Shown: positions 1 to 7,160 of the stretch, piece by piece
Layout of the letters: every line of letters begins with the position of its first letter
Numbering within the stretch: position 1 is the first letter of the stretch
Assembly (NCBI GenBank): GCA_026989935.1
Contig: JALSIN010000446.1
Coordinates: forward strand, 1-39,520
Length of the DNA stretch: 39,520 nt
Reading direction: 5' to 3'
Source of the DNA: Polyangiaceae bacterium
Lineage (GTDB): Bacteria; Myxococcota_A; Polyangia; Nannocystales; Nannocystaceae
The notes under the pieces: model-generated
The model's input: only the letters and a program-made list of their open reading frames with translations
What the model was told of the DNA's origin: nothing
The model's database searches: none
Program-made: the position numbers and the translations under genes

Positions 1-458
1 GCCCGCTCGCAGTCCGCGACCGCCCGCTCGCAGGCAGAACGGTAGGCATCCTCTCCCTCGTGGCGCTGGGCCAGATCACAGATGCGATCCGACAGATCAC
101 AGATCGCTGCCGAAAGCTCGCACACCTGCTCGCAGCGCGCCGGGGGTTCGCCCTTCCCCCCAGCCCTCGCGCCACGGACCCCGCGCCGGGTATCGGCGGC
201 GGCGTCCTCGGCGACCGCGACCTCACTGGCCCGCGCCGGCACCGGCCCGGCCGCACCGCCCGCGGGCGGATGCACGGCGGCCAGGCGCCGCTCGTAGGCT
301 TCGAGCCGCGCCAGGAGAGCCGGAAGGTCATCGGTGGGTTCGGCGGGCGCCTCCGGTGACACCGCCTCCTCCGCCGCAGTGGGGGATTCGAGCGCAGGCG
401 TGGCCTTCCGGCGTGCGCTGCAAGCGGTGAGCAAGGCGAGCACCGCCACCAGCAACAC
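1..458 (-). CDS. Putative lipoprotein with Cys-rich helical motif (C-terminus beyond window)
   Basis: A GTG start at 458 opens a frame that runs off the left edge, so only about 152 N-terminal residues are visible. The first residues (LLVAVLALLTACSARR) form a short signal peptide with a lipobox Cys. An acidic, Ala/Pro-rich linker follows. Near residue 115 there is a patterned segment, CEQVCELSAAICDLSDRICDL, with Cys residues spaced as in a paired helical motif, continuing to a further CERAVADCERA segment. The regular Cys spacing suggests disulfide-linked helices in the periplasm or on the outer membrane. The gene lies 28 bases downstream of the TPR gene and is probably the last visible member of the sigma-factor operon. 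I do not recognise a named family and assign no function. The start could differ slightly, because several GTG/TTG codons are adjacent. Confidence 0.6.
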   Translation of the reverse strand, partial: MLLVAVLALLTACSARRKATPALESPTAAEEAVSPEAPAEPTDDLPALLARLEAYERRLAAVHPPAGGAAGPVPARASEVAVAEDAAADTRRGVRGARAGGKGEPPARCEQVCELSAAICDLSDRICDLAQRHEGEDAYRSACERAVADCER

Positions 459-486
459 ACGGGCGCGGGGGACGTACGCGATGAGA

Positions 487-1023
487 TCAGGGCACCTGAG
501 CATCGTCTTCGAGCAGTCGTTCGAGCAGTGCGCGGTTCATGGCGAGCGCCGTCTGGTACGCGGCGAGCGCCTCGTCGTCCCGCCCCTCGGCCTCGTAGAT
601 CTCGCCGAGGATCGCGTACAGACGGGCGGTGAAGGCGTCCTCGTCGCCACCGTCGGCCCCCCGCGCCTCGAGGTGGGCCTCGATCCGCCGGCGGACCGCC
701 GCCCGTACGTCGGGATCGCCGGCGTCGAGCCGAAGGCGTGCCCAGCGGCCCAGCAGCGCCGCGCGCAGCGGCCGCCCCACCGCCGGGTCCACCGCGGCGG
801 GCCACGGCCCGGTCAGCGCCTCGTCCAGCGCCCGAGCGGCCTCGTCGAGCGCTCCCCGACCCTCCAGGAGATCCGCGCGCGCCTCGGCGGCCTCCACCAG
901 TTGCGCGAGCGCCACCGTGGCGGCCCGGCGACGGGCCGCCCCGACGGACAGGCCGCCAGCGGCCACCAGGCAGACCCCCAGCACCACGACCGCGACCCGA
1001 CGCCACGTCGCAGGGCGTCTCAT
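487..1023 (-). CDS. Membrane-anchored TPR-type protein
   Basis: The protein has 178 residues. An N-terminal hydrophobic segment at about 8-29 can act as a membrane anchor or uncleaved signal. The rest is Ala/Arg/Glu-rich helix. Near the C-terminus (about 136-170) a TPR-like repeat is readable (LYAILGEIYEAEGRDDEALAAYQTAL). The ATG at 1023 overlaps the stop of the anti-sigma-like gene in ATGA, which implies translational coupling. Order and coupling suggest an accessory of the ECF sigma system, perhaps scaffolding envelope proteins, but that role is inference. Helical repeats of this kind are common in myxobacterial ECF clusters. No catalytic motif is seen. Confidence 0.7.
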   Translation of the reverse strand: MRRPATWRRVAVVVLGVCLVAAGGLSVGAARRRAATVALAQLVEAAEARADLLEGRGALDEAARALDEALTGPWPAAVDPAVGRPLRAALLGRWARLRLDAGDPDVRAAVRRRIEAHLEARGADGGDEDAFTARLYAILGEIYEAEGRDDEALAAYQTALAMNRALLERLLEDDAQVP

Positions 1024-1565
1024 GGCACGCGCCCCCTCGACTCGTCGCGCAGGTCGCCCACCCATGCGCGCAACAGCCCCCGGCGCGCCGCCGTCACCCG
1101 GCGGGCCAGACGCGCGCGCTCGACCGGGACGAGCTGCGCGAACTGGGCCTCGAGCACGGCCGCCGTCCCCGCGGCGTCCGGCTCGGCCGGCGCGGGAACG
1201 GCCGGCGACGAAGCCCGGGCCGCCGTCGCATCGGCCGGCGACGACCCGCCCTCCGGTCGCAGGACCACGAAGAGCGCCAGCGCGGCCGCCGCACCCGCGA
1301 GACCTCCGATCCAGAGGGGGAGCCGCCAGCGCACGCGCCGGGGCCGGACCTCGGCCAGGACCGCCTCGAACACGCGGCCGGCGGTCTCGTCGTCGAGGGC
1401 CGGCGCCGCCGCGGCGTGACGCAGCAACCGCACCGCCGCGAGTTCGTCCTCGACCGACCCGCGCTCCCCGCACGCCGCCTGGCCACGTCGCAGGTCCTCC
1501 TCCCACGACGCGGACAGGGCATCGGGGGTCGGCCGCGAGGGCGGTGGGGACGACGGTTCGTGCAT
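1020..1565 (-). CDS. Probable anti-sigma factor, single-pass membrane protein
   Basis: The protein has 181 residues. A cytoplasmic helical N-terminal part (about 15-75) includes a CGERGSVEDELAAVRLLRH segment, and one transmembrane helix lies at about 82-102 (LPLWIGGLAGAAAALALFVVL). The C-terminal part is an Ala/Pro-rich extracytoplasmic segment ending in an Arg-rich helix. This topology, directly downstream of an ECF sigma gene on the same strand, is the usual arrangement for a membrane anti-sigma factor. The zinc-binding HxxxCxxC signature of ZAS-type anti-sigmas is absent, so the family is not certain. The gene is separated from the sigma gene by 372 bases, longer than usual. A TAAGCT hexamer at 1607-1602 with GAGG near the start could give it its own promoter. 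Confidence 0.65.
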   Translation of the reverse strand: MHEPSSPPPSRPTPDALSASWEEDLRRGQAACGERGSVEDELAAVRLLRHAAAAPALDDETAGRVFEAVLAEVRPRRVRWRLPLWIGGLAGAAAALALFVVLRPEGGSSPADATAARASSPAVPAPAEPDAAGTAAVLEAQFAQLVPVERARLARRVTAARRGLLRAWVGDLRDESRGRVP

Positions 1566-1937
1566 GGGACCTCGCTCGACGGAACGCCGCCGGCACCGGA
1601 CAGCTTACGCCGCCGCGCGGCCGCGGGAAAACCGAGCCGTGCGGGCCGGACGCAGGCCTCCCTGGCCGCCCCGGGTCGGACTCGGGCCGAACCGCCCCGC
1701 GCCGGCCGGGTGCACCGGCGCCCGGGGCCGTGCCAGCCCCCACCGCGCCGCACCCGCGAGGCATCCAGCCGCCGGCGGGTCGCGGGTCGGCCGAGACGAA
1801 GCGGTCCCCCGGAACGGCCGACCCCCGCGCCCGACCGTGGAGGTCGGCGGCCCGCCGGCCCAACGGGCCCCCACCACGGTTCGCGGGCCAGGCCGGCCCG
1901 CCGACCTGGCGCTGGGGGCGCGCCAGCCACGCGGGGA
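1566..1937. other. 372-base spacer inside the sigma/anti-sigma operon
   Basis: No convincing gene is present. The open frames are Gly/Arg/Pro-rich low-complexity translations typical of very GC-rich DNA. The stretch is full of GGCCGGC- and GGGCCGC-type words that could fold strongly in RNA. On the minus strand a TAAGCT hexamer (1607-1602), 36 bases before the anti-sigma ATG, is the only promoter-like sequence noticed. Confidence 0.5.
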
Positions 1938-2540
1938 TCAGCCGTCCCCATGCCCCCCTTGCGCCTGCCACGCCTTGCGAAAGGCGCGCACCGCCCGGTA
2001 CAGCAGGACGTCGAGGTTGCCCACCGTCACGCCGAGCTGCTCGGCGCAGTCGGCCCGCCCGCGGCCTTCGAGCAGCCGCATGCGCAGGACCTGGGCGTAG
2101 CGCGGGTTCAGGGTCTCCAGGACCGCGTCGATCCGGGCCCGAAGCTGCCGGCGAAAGACCTCGTCGTCCGGGGCCAGCGCCCCGTTCGCCCCCTGCGCCC
2201 CGGGAACCGCCTCGAGCAGCTCGGCGTAGGCCCCGCGCAGGCGCTGGCGCCGCCCCGACGCCCGGAGCAGATCGCGGGCCTTGTTGCGCGCGAGCGTCGC
2301 CAGGTACGGCCACAGCCCGCCCTCGCGCCACTCGTACCGATCCAGCGCGCGAAAGAACGCGATGAACGTCTCGCGCAGCGCGTCCTCGGCGTCGTCGCGA
2401 TCGCCGAGCATGGGGGCGAGCACCCGCGCGTACAGCGGCCGGGCGTAGGCGCGGTACAGGCGCCCGAACGCGGCCCTGTCGCCCCGCCGAGCCCGCTCGA
2501 CGAGACGACCTTCGTCGGGCAGCCGCGGCGCCGAGGCCAT
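1938..2540 (-). CDS. ECF-family RNA polymerase sigma factor
   Basis: This 200-residue protein has the two-domain layout of sigma-70 family ECF factors. Region 2 spans about 10-97, with DAEDALRETFIAFFRALDRY followed by LWPYLATLARNKARDLLR, the region 2.2-2.4 helices that bind core polymerase and the -10 element. Region 4 spans about 130-190 (LNPRYAQVLRMRLLEGRGR, then AEQLGVTVGNLDVLLYRAVRAFRKAW), a helix-turn-helix that would read the -35 element. It heads a minus-strand operon with the anti-sigma-like, TPR and lipoprotein genes, so it probably controls an envelope-related response. The ATG is supported by a -10-like TAGGCT that ends nine bases upstream and whose TAG is an in-frame stop. The target regulon cannot be read from the sequence. 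Confidence 0.93.
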   Translation of the reverse strand: MASAPRLPDEGRLVERARRGDRAAFGRLYRAYARPLYARVLAPMLGDRDDAEDALRETFIAFFRALDRYEWREGGLWPYLATLARNKARDLLRASGRRQRLRGAYAELLEAVPGAQGANGALAPDDEVFRRQLRARIDAVLETLNPRYAQVLRMRLLEGRGRADCAEQLGVTVGNLDVLLYRAVRAFRKAWQAQGGHGDG

Positions 2541-2549
2541 CGCCGGGCA

Positions 2550-2557
2550 AGCCTACA
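2550..2557 (-). promoter_or_regulatory. -10-like element of the ECF sigma gene
   Basis: The minus strand reads TGTAGGCT. The TAGGCT hexamer ends nine bases before the ATG at 2540, so a normally spaced start site would leave about 3 nt of leader. No good -35 hexamer is seen. Confidence 0.55.
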
Positions 2558-2651
2558 CCGAGCCGCCCGCGGGCCGGCGAGCGCGCACACGGCCCCGACG
2601 CCGGGCCCCTCGTCCCTCGTGAAATCGTACGGCCGGGGCCCGCGGCGGGGT

Positions 2652-2740
2652 GTGGCACCGAACGCGCCACCCAGCGGCGATCGCCGTGCGGGGGGCACGA
2701 GCCCTGGTGGTCCGCCGGCATGGCGTGGCACCGAACGCGC
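2652..2740 (+). repeat. Pair of exact 16-bp direct repeats (gtggcaccgaacgcgc)
   Basis: The 16-mer gtggcaccgaacgcgc occurs at 2652-2667 and 2725-2740, start-to-start distance 73 bp. Flanks are similar (ggtg or ggcg before; cacc or gacc after). It may be a regulator binding site pair for the divergent genes. It keeps the GG-N10-GC skeleton of a sigma-54 promoter but lacks the TTGC core. Confidence 0.5.
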
Positions 2741-2968
2741 GACCGAAAACCACGCACACCGGTCCGCCCGATCCGAAGGGCGCCCCCCACCGGTCGCACG
2801 CCGGGGCCCTCGGGCTCGGCCTGCCGCAGGCTCGACCTGGTGCCGGGCCGGGTGCCCCGGGGACGCGCGGCCGTGCCCCGCCCGCGGACACTGGCGGCGG
2901 TGATCGTCGCATCCTGGACGGCCCGCGGACCAACCGCCCCACCCCTGGCCACGGCGCCGGTTCCCCCT

Positions 2969-2974
2969 CATGCT
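2969..2974 (+). promoter_or_regulatory. Weak -10-like element of the pseudouridine synthase gene
   Basis: CATGCT ends nine bases before the ATG at 2984, the same geometry as the other leaderless-type promoters here, but the first base departs from TANNCT. Confidence 0.3.
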
Positions 2975-2983
2975 CGGGGCGCC

Positions 2984-3739
2984 ATGCCGCGCCTCGACCT
3001 GTTGCTCGCGCGCGCCACGGGCCTCGGGCGGCGCCGGGCCACGGCGGCGATCCGCGCCGGGCGGCTGCGGGCGGCGGACGGCACCGTGCTGCGGGACGCC
3101 AAGGTCCGGATCCCGCCCGCGGACCTGCCCCTGGCCGCTGTCCTCGACGACCGGCCGGTCCTGCTGCGCGAGCACGTGCACCTGCGGATGCACAAGCCGC
3201 ACGGCGTGGTCACGGCCTTGCGCGACGCCCGGCACCCGACCGCCTTCGACCTGCTGGAAGGCGCCCCCCTCGCCCGCCACCTGCGCGCCGTCGGGCGGCT
3301 CGACCTCGACACCACGGGCCTTTTGCTCTGGACGACCGACGGCAGGCTGCTGCATCGCCTCGCCCACCCGCGCTACGCCGTCCCCCGCACCTACGAGGCC
3401 CTGCTCGCGGGCGCCCCGGAGCCCCTGCCGGCCGCGGGCCTCGTCCTCGACGACGGGCACCGCCCGCGGATCCTCGACCTTGCCCCGGTGCCCGAGACCC
3501 GGGCCCATCCCGCCCTGCTGCGCCCGGCCGGCGGCCCCATCTACCGCATCCGCCTCGTGGGCGGTCGCTTCCACGAGGTCAAGCGGATCTTCGCCGCGCT
3601 CGGCACGCGCGTGCGGGCCCTTTGCCGCACGCAGTACGGTTCCATCGACCTGCCGCCCGCGCTCGCACCGGGCGCCTACGACGAGGTGGACCTTCCGGGC
3701 ATTGCCCGCGAACGACCTCCACTCCCGACCGGTGCCTAG
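2984..3739 (+). CDS. RsuA/RluB/E/F-type pseudouridine synthase
   Basis: This 251-residue protein would isomerise a uridine in ribosomal RNA to pseudouridine. Residues 1-60 resemble the S4 RNA-binding fold (LLARATGLGRRRATAAIRAGRL). The catalytic domain carries the family signature GRLDLDTTGLLLWTTDG at 104-120, with Asp107 as the expected nucleophile. It also has HKPHGVVTA at about 70 and a C-terminal FHEVKRIFAALGTRV segment that matches the conserved region of this family. The open frame extends far upstream, but the ATG at 2984 begins exactly at the S4 domain (MPRLDLLLARATG) and was chosen for that reason. Which rRNA site it modifies cannot be decided here. Its TAG stop shares the palindrome CTAG with the stop of the convergent lipoprotein gene. 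Confidence 0.93.
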   Translation: MPRLDLLLARATGLGRRRATAAIRAGRLRAADGTVLRDAKVRIPPADLPLAAVLDDRPVLLREHVHLRMHKPHGVVTALRDARHPTAFDLLEGAPLARHLRAVGRLDLDTTGLLLWTTDGRLLHRLAHPRYAVPRTYEALLAGAPEPLPAAGLVLDDGHRPRILDLAPVPETRAHPALLRPAGGPIYRIRLVGGRFHEVKRIFAALGTRVRALCRTQYGSIDLPPALAPGAYDEVDLPGIARERPPLPTGA

Positions 3740-4428
3740 GGCTTGTAGGCGCAAAAATCCACGTCGTTCGACTTGAAGAAGCAACTCATACCCTGGGGAC
3801 ACAGCCACAAGAGGAGCGGGTCGCAGGACAGACGGCAGATGTCACCCGTACCACAGATTGGCGTGGCCAACCCACTGGGCGCCTCCGGACAATCTCCGTC
3901 GCTGTTGCACGACTTCGTGCAGTAGCTCCCCGTTACCACCATGAAATCCACCCCCCCCTCCTCCTGGTGACACACAAGTCCCGCCTCGCACTCCGACGAG
4001 TCCGTGCACGGCCCCTCGTAGAGGCCGAGTCCGCCGCCCCCCGTCGTCGTCGAACCGGCCCCCGTCGTCGTCGAGCCACCTCCGGTCGTCGTCGAGCCAC
4101 CTCCGGTCGTCGTCGAACCCGCCCCCGTCGTCGAGCCGAGGCCGCCGGTGCTCGAGGCCCCCGCCGTACCGCCGGCCGGACCGGTCACCGACGACGCCCC
4201 GGAGGCGCTATCCGAACCCTGGGACGTCGCGGTGGCGTGGCCGCTCGTCGTAGTCGCCGGACCCGATCCTGGAGCATCCGACGTACTGCCCGTCGCAGCC
4301 CCACCGCTGGCGTCGGTGCCGGAGCCGCCCAGGCCCTGCGTGGGCGGCGAGCAGGCGACGAGCGCGAGGGCCAACACCCAGGGGCCAGGGGCCCGATGAG
4401 ACGAAAACGAACGTCCCCGTGCATCCAT
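3736..4428 (-). CDS. Secreted Cys-rich lipoprotein with Thr/Gly repeat linker
   Basis: The protein has 230 residues. A signal peptide (VLALALVAC) ends in a lipobox Cys at residue 26, predicting an outer-membrane or periplasmic lipoprotein. Residues about 30-145 are an unstructured Ser/Thr/Gly linker, including tandem GSTTTGGG/GSTTTGAG units. The C-terminal 80 residues hold at least ten Cys (CTDSSECEAGLVCHQ, YCTKSCNSDGDCPE, CGTGDICRLSCD, CPQGMSCF), probably a disulfide-stabilised surface domain of the kind repeated in many myxobacterial lipoproteins. The ATG at 4428 was chosen because it gives a good signal peptide and has a TGG-TACACT element seven bases upstream. Function is unknown; surface display is inferred. 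Confidence 0.82.
   Translation of the reverse strand: MDARGRSFSSHRAPGPWVLALALVACSPPTQGLGGSGTDASGGAATGSTSDAPGSGPATTTSGHATATSQGSDSASGASSVTGPAGGTAGASSTGGLGSTTGAGSTTTGGGSTTTGGGSTTTGAGSTTTGGGGLGLYEGPCTDSSECEAGLVCHQEEGGVDFMVVTGSYCTKSCNSDGDCPEAPSGLATPICGTGDICRLSCDPLLLWLCPQGMSCFFKSNDVDFCAYKP
4041..4138 (-). repeat. Tandem 24-bp repeats coding GSTTTGxG linker
   Basis: About four copies of a 24-bp unit built on gtcgtcgtcgagccacctcc lie inside the lipoprotein linker. Unit length is a multiple of three, so copy-number change keeps the frame. Confidence 0.75.
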
Positions 4429-4435
4429 GGGCCGA

Positions 4436-4444
4436 AGTGTACCA
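4436..4444 (-). promoter_or_regulatory. Extended -10 element of the Cys-rich lipoprotein gene
   Basis: The minus strand reads TGGTACACT. The hexamer ends seven bases before the ATG, predicting about 1 nt of leader. Confidence 0.5.
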
Positions 4445-4446
4445 CG

Positions 4447-4463
4447 AAAAACGCCGTTTGCGT
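4447..4463 (-). terminator. Possible weak intrinsic terminator after yacG
   Basis: The minus strand reads ACGC-AAACG-GCGT and then T residues: a 4-bp stem (5 with a GU pair) directly followed by a short U run. It sits between yacG and the next gene's own -10 element. The stem is short, so confidence is low. Confidence 0.3.
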
Positions 4464-4501
4464 CCCTCTGGGCGCGATCGGCCCCACCCCGCACCAGCCG
4501 C

Positions 4502-4723
4502 CTATCCTTCGGAGCCCGCGCCCGGCACGTCCACGCCGCCCGTACCGTCCGCAGGCGGGGCGGCGGCCTCGGTCCCCGGGATCCGCATCGCCTCGTCGAG
4601 CCAGGCTCCCAGGTCCACGAGGCGACAGCGGCTGGAGCAAAACGGAAACGCCGGTGCCCCCCGGCCCGCCACCGGCCCGCCGCAGACCGGACAGGCCCGC
4701 GGCGGCGCGCGCCCGGGTTTCAT
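4502..4723 (-). CDS. yacG: YacG-type zinc-finger protein (DNA gyrase inhibitor family)
   Basis: This 73-residue protein has the four-Cys zinc motif of the YacG family: CPVC at 11-14 and FCSSRC at 28-33, followed by the characteristic RLVDLGAWLDEAMRIPG. In E. coli YacG binds GyrB and inhibits gyrase. That activity is family knowledge, not visible here. The family is usually about 60-70 residues, so this is full length with a short acidic Gly/Pro tail. Its ATG overlaps the thiolase stop in ATGA, so the two are translationally coupled, although no functional link is obvious. Confidence 0.9.
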   Translation of the reverse strand: MKPGRAPPRACPVCGGPVAGRGAPAFPFCSSRCRLVDLGAWLDEAMRIPGTEAAAPPADGTGGVDVPGAGSEG

Positions 4724-5907
4724 ACCTTCACCACGAGGGCCGCGGCCGTGTCGCCCGCGGCGCAGCCGGCGAACAGCACGTACCCGCCCCCGCGGTCGAT
4801 CGCCTCCTCGATGCCCTCCATGAGCAGCCGCGCCCCCGTGGGCCCCTGGGGATGACCGTACACCAGCGAACTTCCCGTGCGGTTGAACGCCTCCGGGGCG
4901 ATCTCCATCTCACGGGAGAAGTACACGTCGTTGACGGCGAAGGGGTTGTGCGTCTTGACCGCCGCGAGGTCCTTCACCCCGATCCCCGCGGCCTCGAGGG
5001 CTCGCCGCGCCGCCGGCACCACGGCCTTGGCCATCATGCCCTTTTCGACCCGCGCGGTGGCGTACGAGACGACCTCCACCGGCGCCTCGCCGCCCGAGAG
5101 CGCCGCCGCCCGATCCTTCGTGCACACCACGAGCCCGGCGTTTCCGTCGGCGGGGTGCGTCTGGGTCCCGAACGTGACCGTCCCGTCCCGCAGGACCGGG
5201 CGCAGCTTGGCCAGCCCCTCCTTCGTGGTGGGGAACACCCCCTCGTCGTGCTCGACCACACGGACCACCTTGCGCCCCGTGGGATTGACCTCGTAGGGCG
5301 CGACGAAGAACCGCGCGTGGAAGCCGTCCTCGACCGCCTGCCGGTACTGCTCGGTGCGCAGGAGCGTCATGGCCTCCTGCTCCTCGCGGGAGATCTGCTC
5401 GCTGCGGGCAACGTTCTCGGCCGTCTCCACCATGGCGTTCTTCGCCCATGGGTCACAGTTGAACGAATCCCACACCCAGTCTTCGGCGTCGGGCTTGCCG
5501 CCCGGGCCGGCGGGGTTCGGGTAGACCACGTGTGGACCGTTGCTGCACTTGTCGGCGAGGACCACCAAGGTGGCCTCGGAGCCGCCGCAAGCGACGGAAC
5601 CGGCGGCGTGGGCCACGGCCGCCGCGGAGGTGGCGCAGGCCTGGCTGACCATGGCGCCGGTCACCCCGGGCGCCCCCACCAGCGCCGCCAGGTACGGCGC
5701 GCCGTAGAACACCTGCTTGCTCGGGATCGTCCAGCCCAGGACCACCTGATCGAGCACCTCGGGCGCGATCCCGCGGCGGGCGAGCCCCTTCACGGCGACG
5801 TCGGCGGCGAAGCGGATCGGGTGCAGGTCGGCGAACGATCCCTGCCACTTGCAAAAGGGCGTGGACCAGTAGGCGCGCCGGGGGATGAAGACGTTGGAAA
5901 AGCGCAT
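4720..5907 (-). CDS. Thiolase-family acetyl-CoA acyltransferase
   Basis: The protein has 395 residues, normal length for a thiolase, an enzyme that makes or breaks the carbon-carbon bond of 3-ketoacyl-CoA. The nucleophilic Cys is in SQACATSAAAV (Cys91). The remaining catalytic elements are readable as KTHNPFAVND (His near 320), GHPQGPTGAR (His near 352) and a C-terminal FAGCAAGDTAAALV (Cys near 382). The C-terminal motif is CAAGD rather than the usual CxGGG, and the region before the second His lacks the NxxGG of biosynthetic thiolases, so it is a divergent subgroup of unknown chain-length specificity. A clear Shine-Dalgarno AAGGAG (5919-5914) sits six bases before the ATG. The promoter-like TGC-TAGCAT lies 45 bases upstream, giving an ordinary leader. 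Confidence 0.9.
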   Translation of the reverse strand: MRFSNVFIPRRAYWSTPFCKWQGSFADLHPIRFAADVAVKGLARRGIAPEVLDQVVLGWTIPSKQVFYGAPYLAALVGAPGVTGAMVSQACATSAAAVAHAAGSVACGGSEATLVVLADKCSNGPHVVYPNPAGPGGKPDAEDWVWDSFNCDPWAKNAMVETAENVARSEQISREEQEAMTLLRTEQYRQAVEDGFHARFFVAPYEVNPTGRKVVRVVEHDEGVFPTTKEGLAKLRPVLRDGTVTFGTQTHPADGNAGLVVCTKDRAAALSGGEAPVEVVSYATARVEKGMMAKAVVPAARRALEAAGIGVKDLAAVKTHNPFAVNDVYFSREMEIAPEAFNRTGSSLVYGHPQGPTGARLLMEGIEEAIDRGGGYVLFAGCAAGDTAAALVVKV

Positions 5908-5913
5908 GGGGAA

Positions 5914-5919
5914 CTCCTT
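5914..5919 (-). promoter_or_regulatory. Shine-Dalgarno site of the thiolase gene
   Basis: AAGGAG on the minus strand, spaced six bases from the ATG at 5907. It fixes this start and contrasts with the many genes here without such a site. Confidence 0.8.
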
Positions 5920-5952
5920 TTCGAGCGGCCGCAGGCGAACGGCGGCGGGCGC

Positions 5953-5961
5953 ATGCTAGCA
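5953..5961 (-). promoter_or_regulatory. Extended -10 element of the thiolase gene
   Basis: The minus strand reads TGCTAGCAT, identical to the element before the VWA lipoprotein gene, but 45 bases before its start codon. The region 5908-6035 otherwise shows nothing else recognisable. Confidence 0.45.
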
Positions 5962-6035
5962 ACGAACCGGCCCGGCGCGGACCGCCCGGCGTGGAGGGAT
6001 GTCACACCCGCCCGTACCCGCGCGCAGCCGGCGCC

Positions 6036-7160
6036 CTACAGGGCGTCGAGGGCTTCGAGGACCTGCGCCAACCGGGGCAGGACGTGCTCCTCGAACGCCA
6101 GCACGGCCTCGACCAGGGTGGCGTAGTGATCCATCAAGAGCGCCTGGCGCGCGTCGCACAGTTGCTCCTGCCGGAACGACTCGTCGTGGAGGGTCTCGGT
6201 GATCGTGCCGTCCACCAGGTGCCCCAGGGAGGCCACGAGGTTCTCGGGCACGAGCCGGTGGTCGCCGGCCACGTGGCTCGGATCGAAGATGACGGGCAGG
6301 ATCGTGCTCCTGCGCGCGTAGGTGATCGCGTTGAAGTCGGGCTGGTTGCGGCAGTAGCCGCCCTTCGTAAAGAGCGTCTTCATGCCGCGCTCGCACAGCA
6401 CGATGTCGAGGTTGCCCTGGTTGGCCACGTACTCGGCGGCGTAGAACCACTCGCTCGCCTCGTTGCCGAACCCACGCTTGAGGATCACCGGGCGCGCAAG
6501 GCGCCCCACCGCTTCGAGCAGGTCGAAGTTCTGGGCGTTGCGCGTGCCGATCTGCAGCATGTCGGCGTGCTCGGCGATCTCCGCGGCGAGGTTGTGGTCC
6601 ATCACCTCGGTGGCGTAGGGGATCCCGGTCTCCTCGCGCGCGGCGTCGAGCATGGCGATCCCCTTCATCCCGAGCCCGCGCCAGTCCGTCGGGCGCGTGC
6701 GCGGCTTGAACGCCCCTCCGCGCAAGATGACGCGGTCTTCGATCCCGTAGCGCTCGGCGATGGTCCGGGCCGCCCGCGCGATCGCGAGGGTCTGCGCCAT
6801 GGTCTGCGGGGAGTCCGGCCCCACGAAGAAGACGTGCCGGCCGGCCCCGATGCGTCGTACCTTTCCGTCGAGCCCCGGCACCTCCACCACGCGCCGCGGG
6901 CGCCGCACCACACCGCCTTCGCCCCGCGCGACGCGGGCGATGTTCTTGTGGTCGCTTTCGACCCGAAACGCCTTGCGCACCCCCGGCAGGTTGCGGATGA
7001 ACCCCTCGCGCGTCGAAAACTCGCGTGTATCCCCGATCACGTGCAGCGTGCAGTAGATCCCATCGCCCTCCGTGGTCTCCACGCGGTTGCCGAACCGGGC
7101 CGCGAGTTCCCGGATCTGCGTGATGGTCGCGCGCCGGCCTTTTTCGACTTCGATGATCAT
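6036..7160 (-). CDS. 3-deoxy-7-phosphoheptulonate (DAHP) synthase-like protein
   Basis: The 374-residue protein has the AroF/KdsA-type layout: an N-terminal ferredoxin-like regulatory domain (1-75, beginning MIIEVEKGRRATITQIREL) and a TIM barrel. DAHP synthase joins phosphoenolpyruvate and erythrose 4-phosphate as the first step of the shikimate pathway. Diagnostic motifs are LRGGAFKPRTRP at 146-157, ADMLQIGTRNAQNF at 199-212, ILKRGFGNEASEWFYAAEYV and DPSH at 293-296. Three metal ligands are expected at His296, Glu322 and Asp336. The fourth, normally Cys in AGPCSVE, is replaced: the motif reads VGPDSPQT with Asp116. Coupled by ATGA overlap to the CheB-like gene. It could be a true DAHP synthase or a related aldolase with altered metal use. 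Confidence 0.85.
   Translation of the reverse strand: MIIEVEKGRRATITQIRELAARFGNRVETTEGDGIYCTLHVIGDTREFSTREGFIRNLPGVRKAFRVESDHKNIARVARGEGGVVRRPRRVVEVPGLDGKVRRIGAGRHVFFVGPDSPQTMAQTLAIARAARTIAERYGIEDRVILRGGAFKPRTRPTDWRGLGMKGIAMLDAAREETGIPYATEVMDHNLAAEIAEHADMLQIGTRNAQNFDLLEAVGRLARPVILKRGFGNEASEWFYAAEYVANQGNLDIVLCERGMKTLFTKGGYCRNQPDFNAITYARRSTILPVIFDPSHVAGDHRLVPENLVASLGHLVDGTITETLHDESFRQEQLCDARQALLMDHYATLVEAVLAFEEHVLPRLAQVLEALDAL

Larger units (their letters stand above)
2541..2983. other. Divergent intergenic region between the sigma and pseudouridine synthase genes
   Basis: This 443-base gene-free stretch contains the -10-like elements of both divergent genes at its ends and a duplicated 16-mer (2652-2667 and 2725-2740). 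The remainder is GC-rich with no codon pattern that suggests a gene. Confidence 0.6.

Noticed and set aside
1605-1877. Small minus-strand frame of 90 codons between sigma and anti-sigma genes
   Set aside because: Gly/Arg/Pro low-complexity translation without a recognisable motif or ribosome-binding site.
2652-2740. The duplicated 16-mer as two sigma-54 promoters
   Set aside because: It has the GG-N10-GC spacing but lacks the TTGC core and no suitable enhancer-dependent layout is seen. Kept only as a possible regulator site.
2650-6126. A very long plus-strand open frame of over 1100 codons
   Set aside because: It runs opposite to YacG, the thiolase and a lipoprotein with clear family motifs; its translation is Arg/Pro/Gly-rich and has no domain. 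It is an effect of high GC content.
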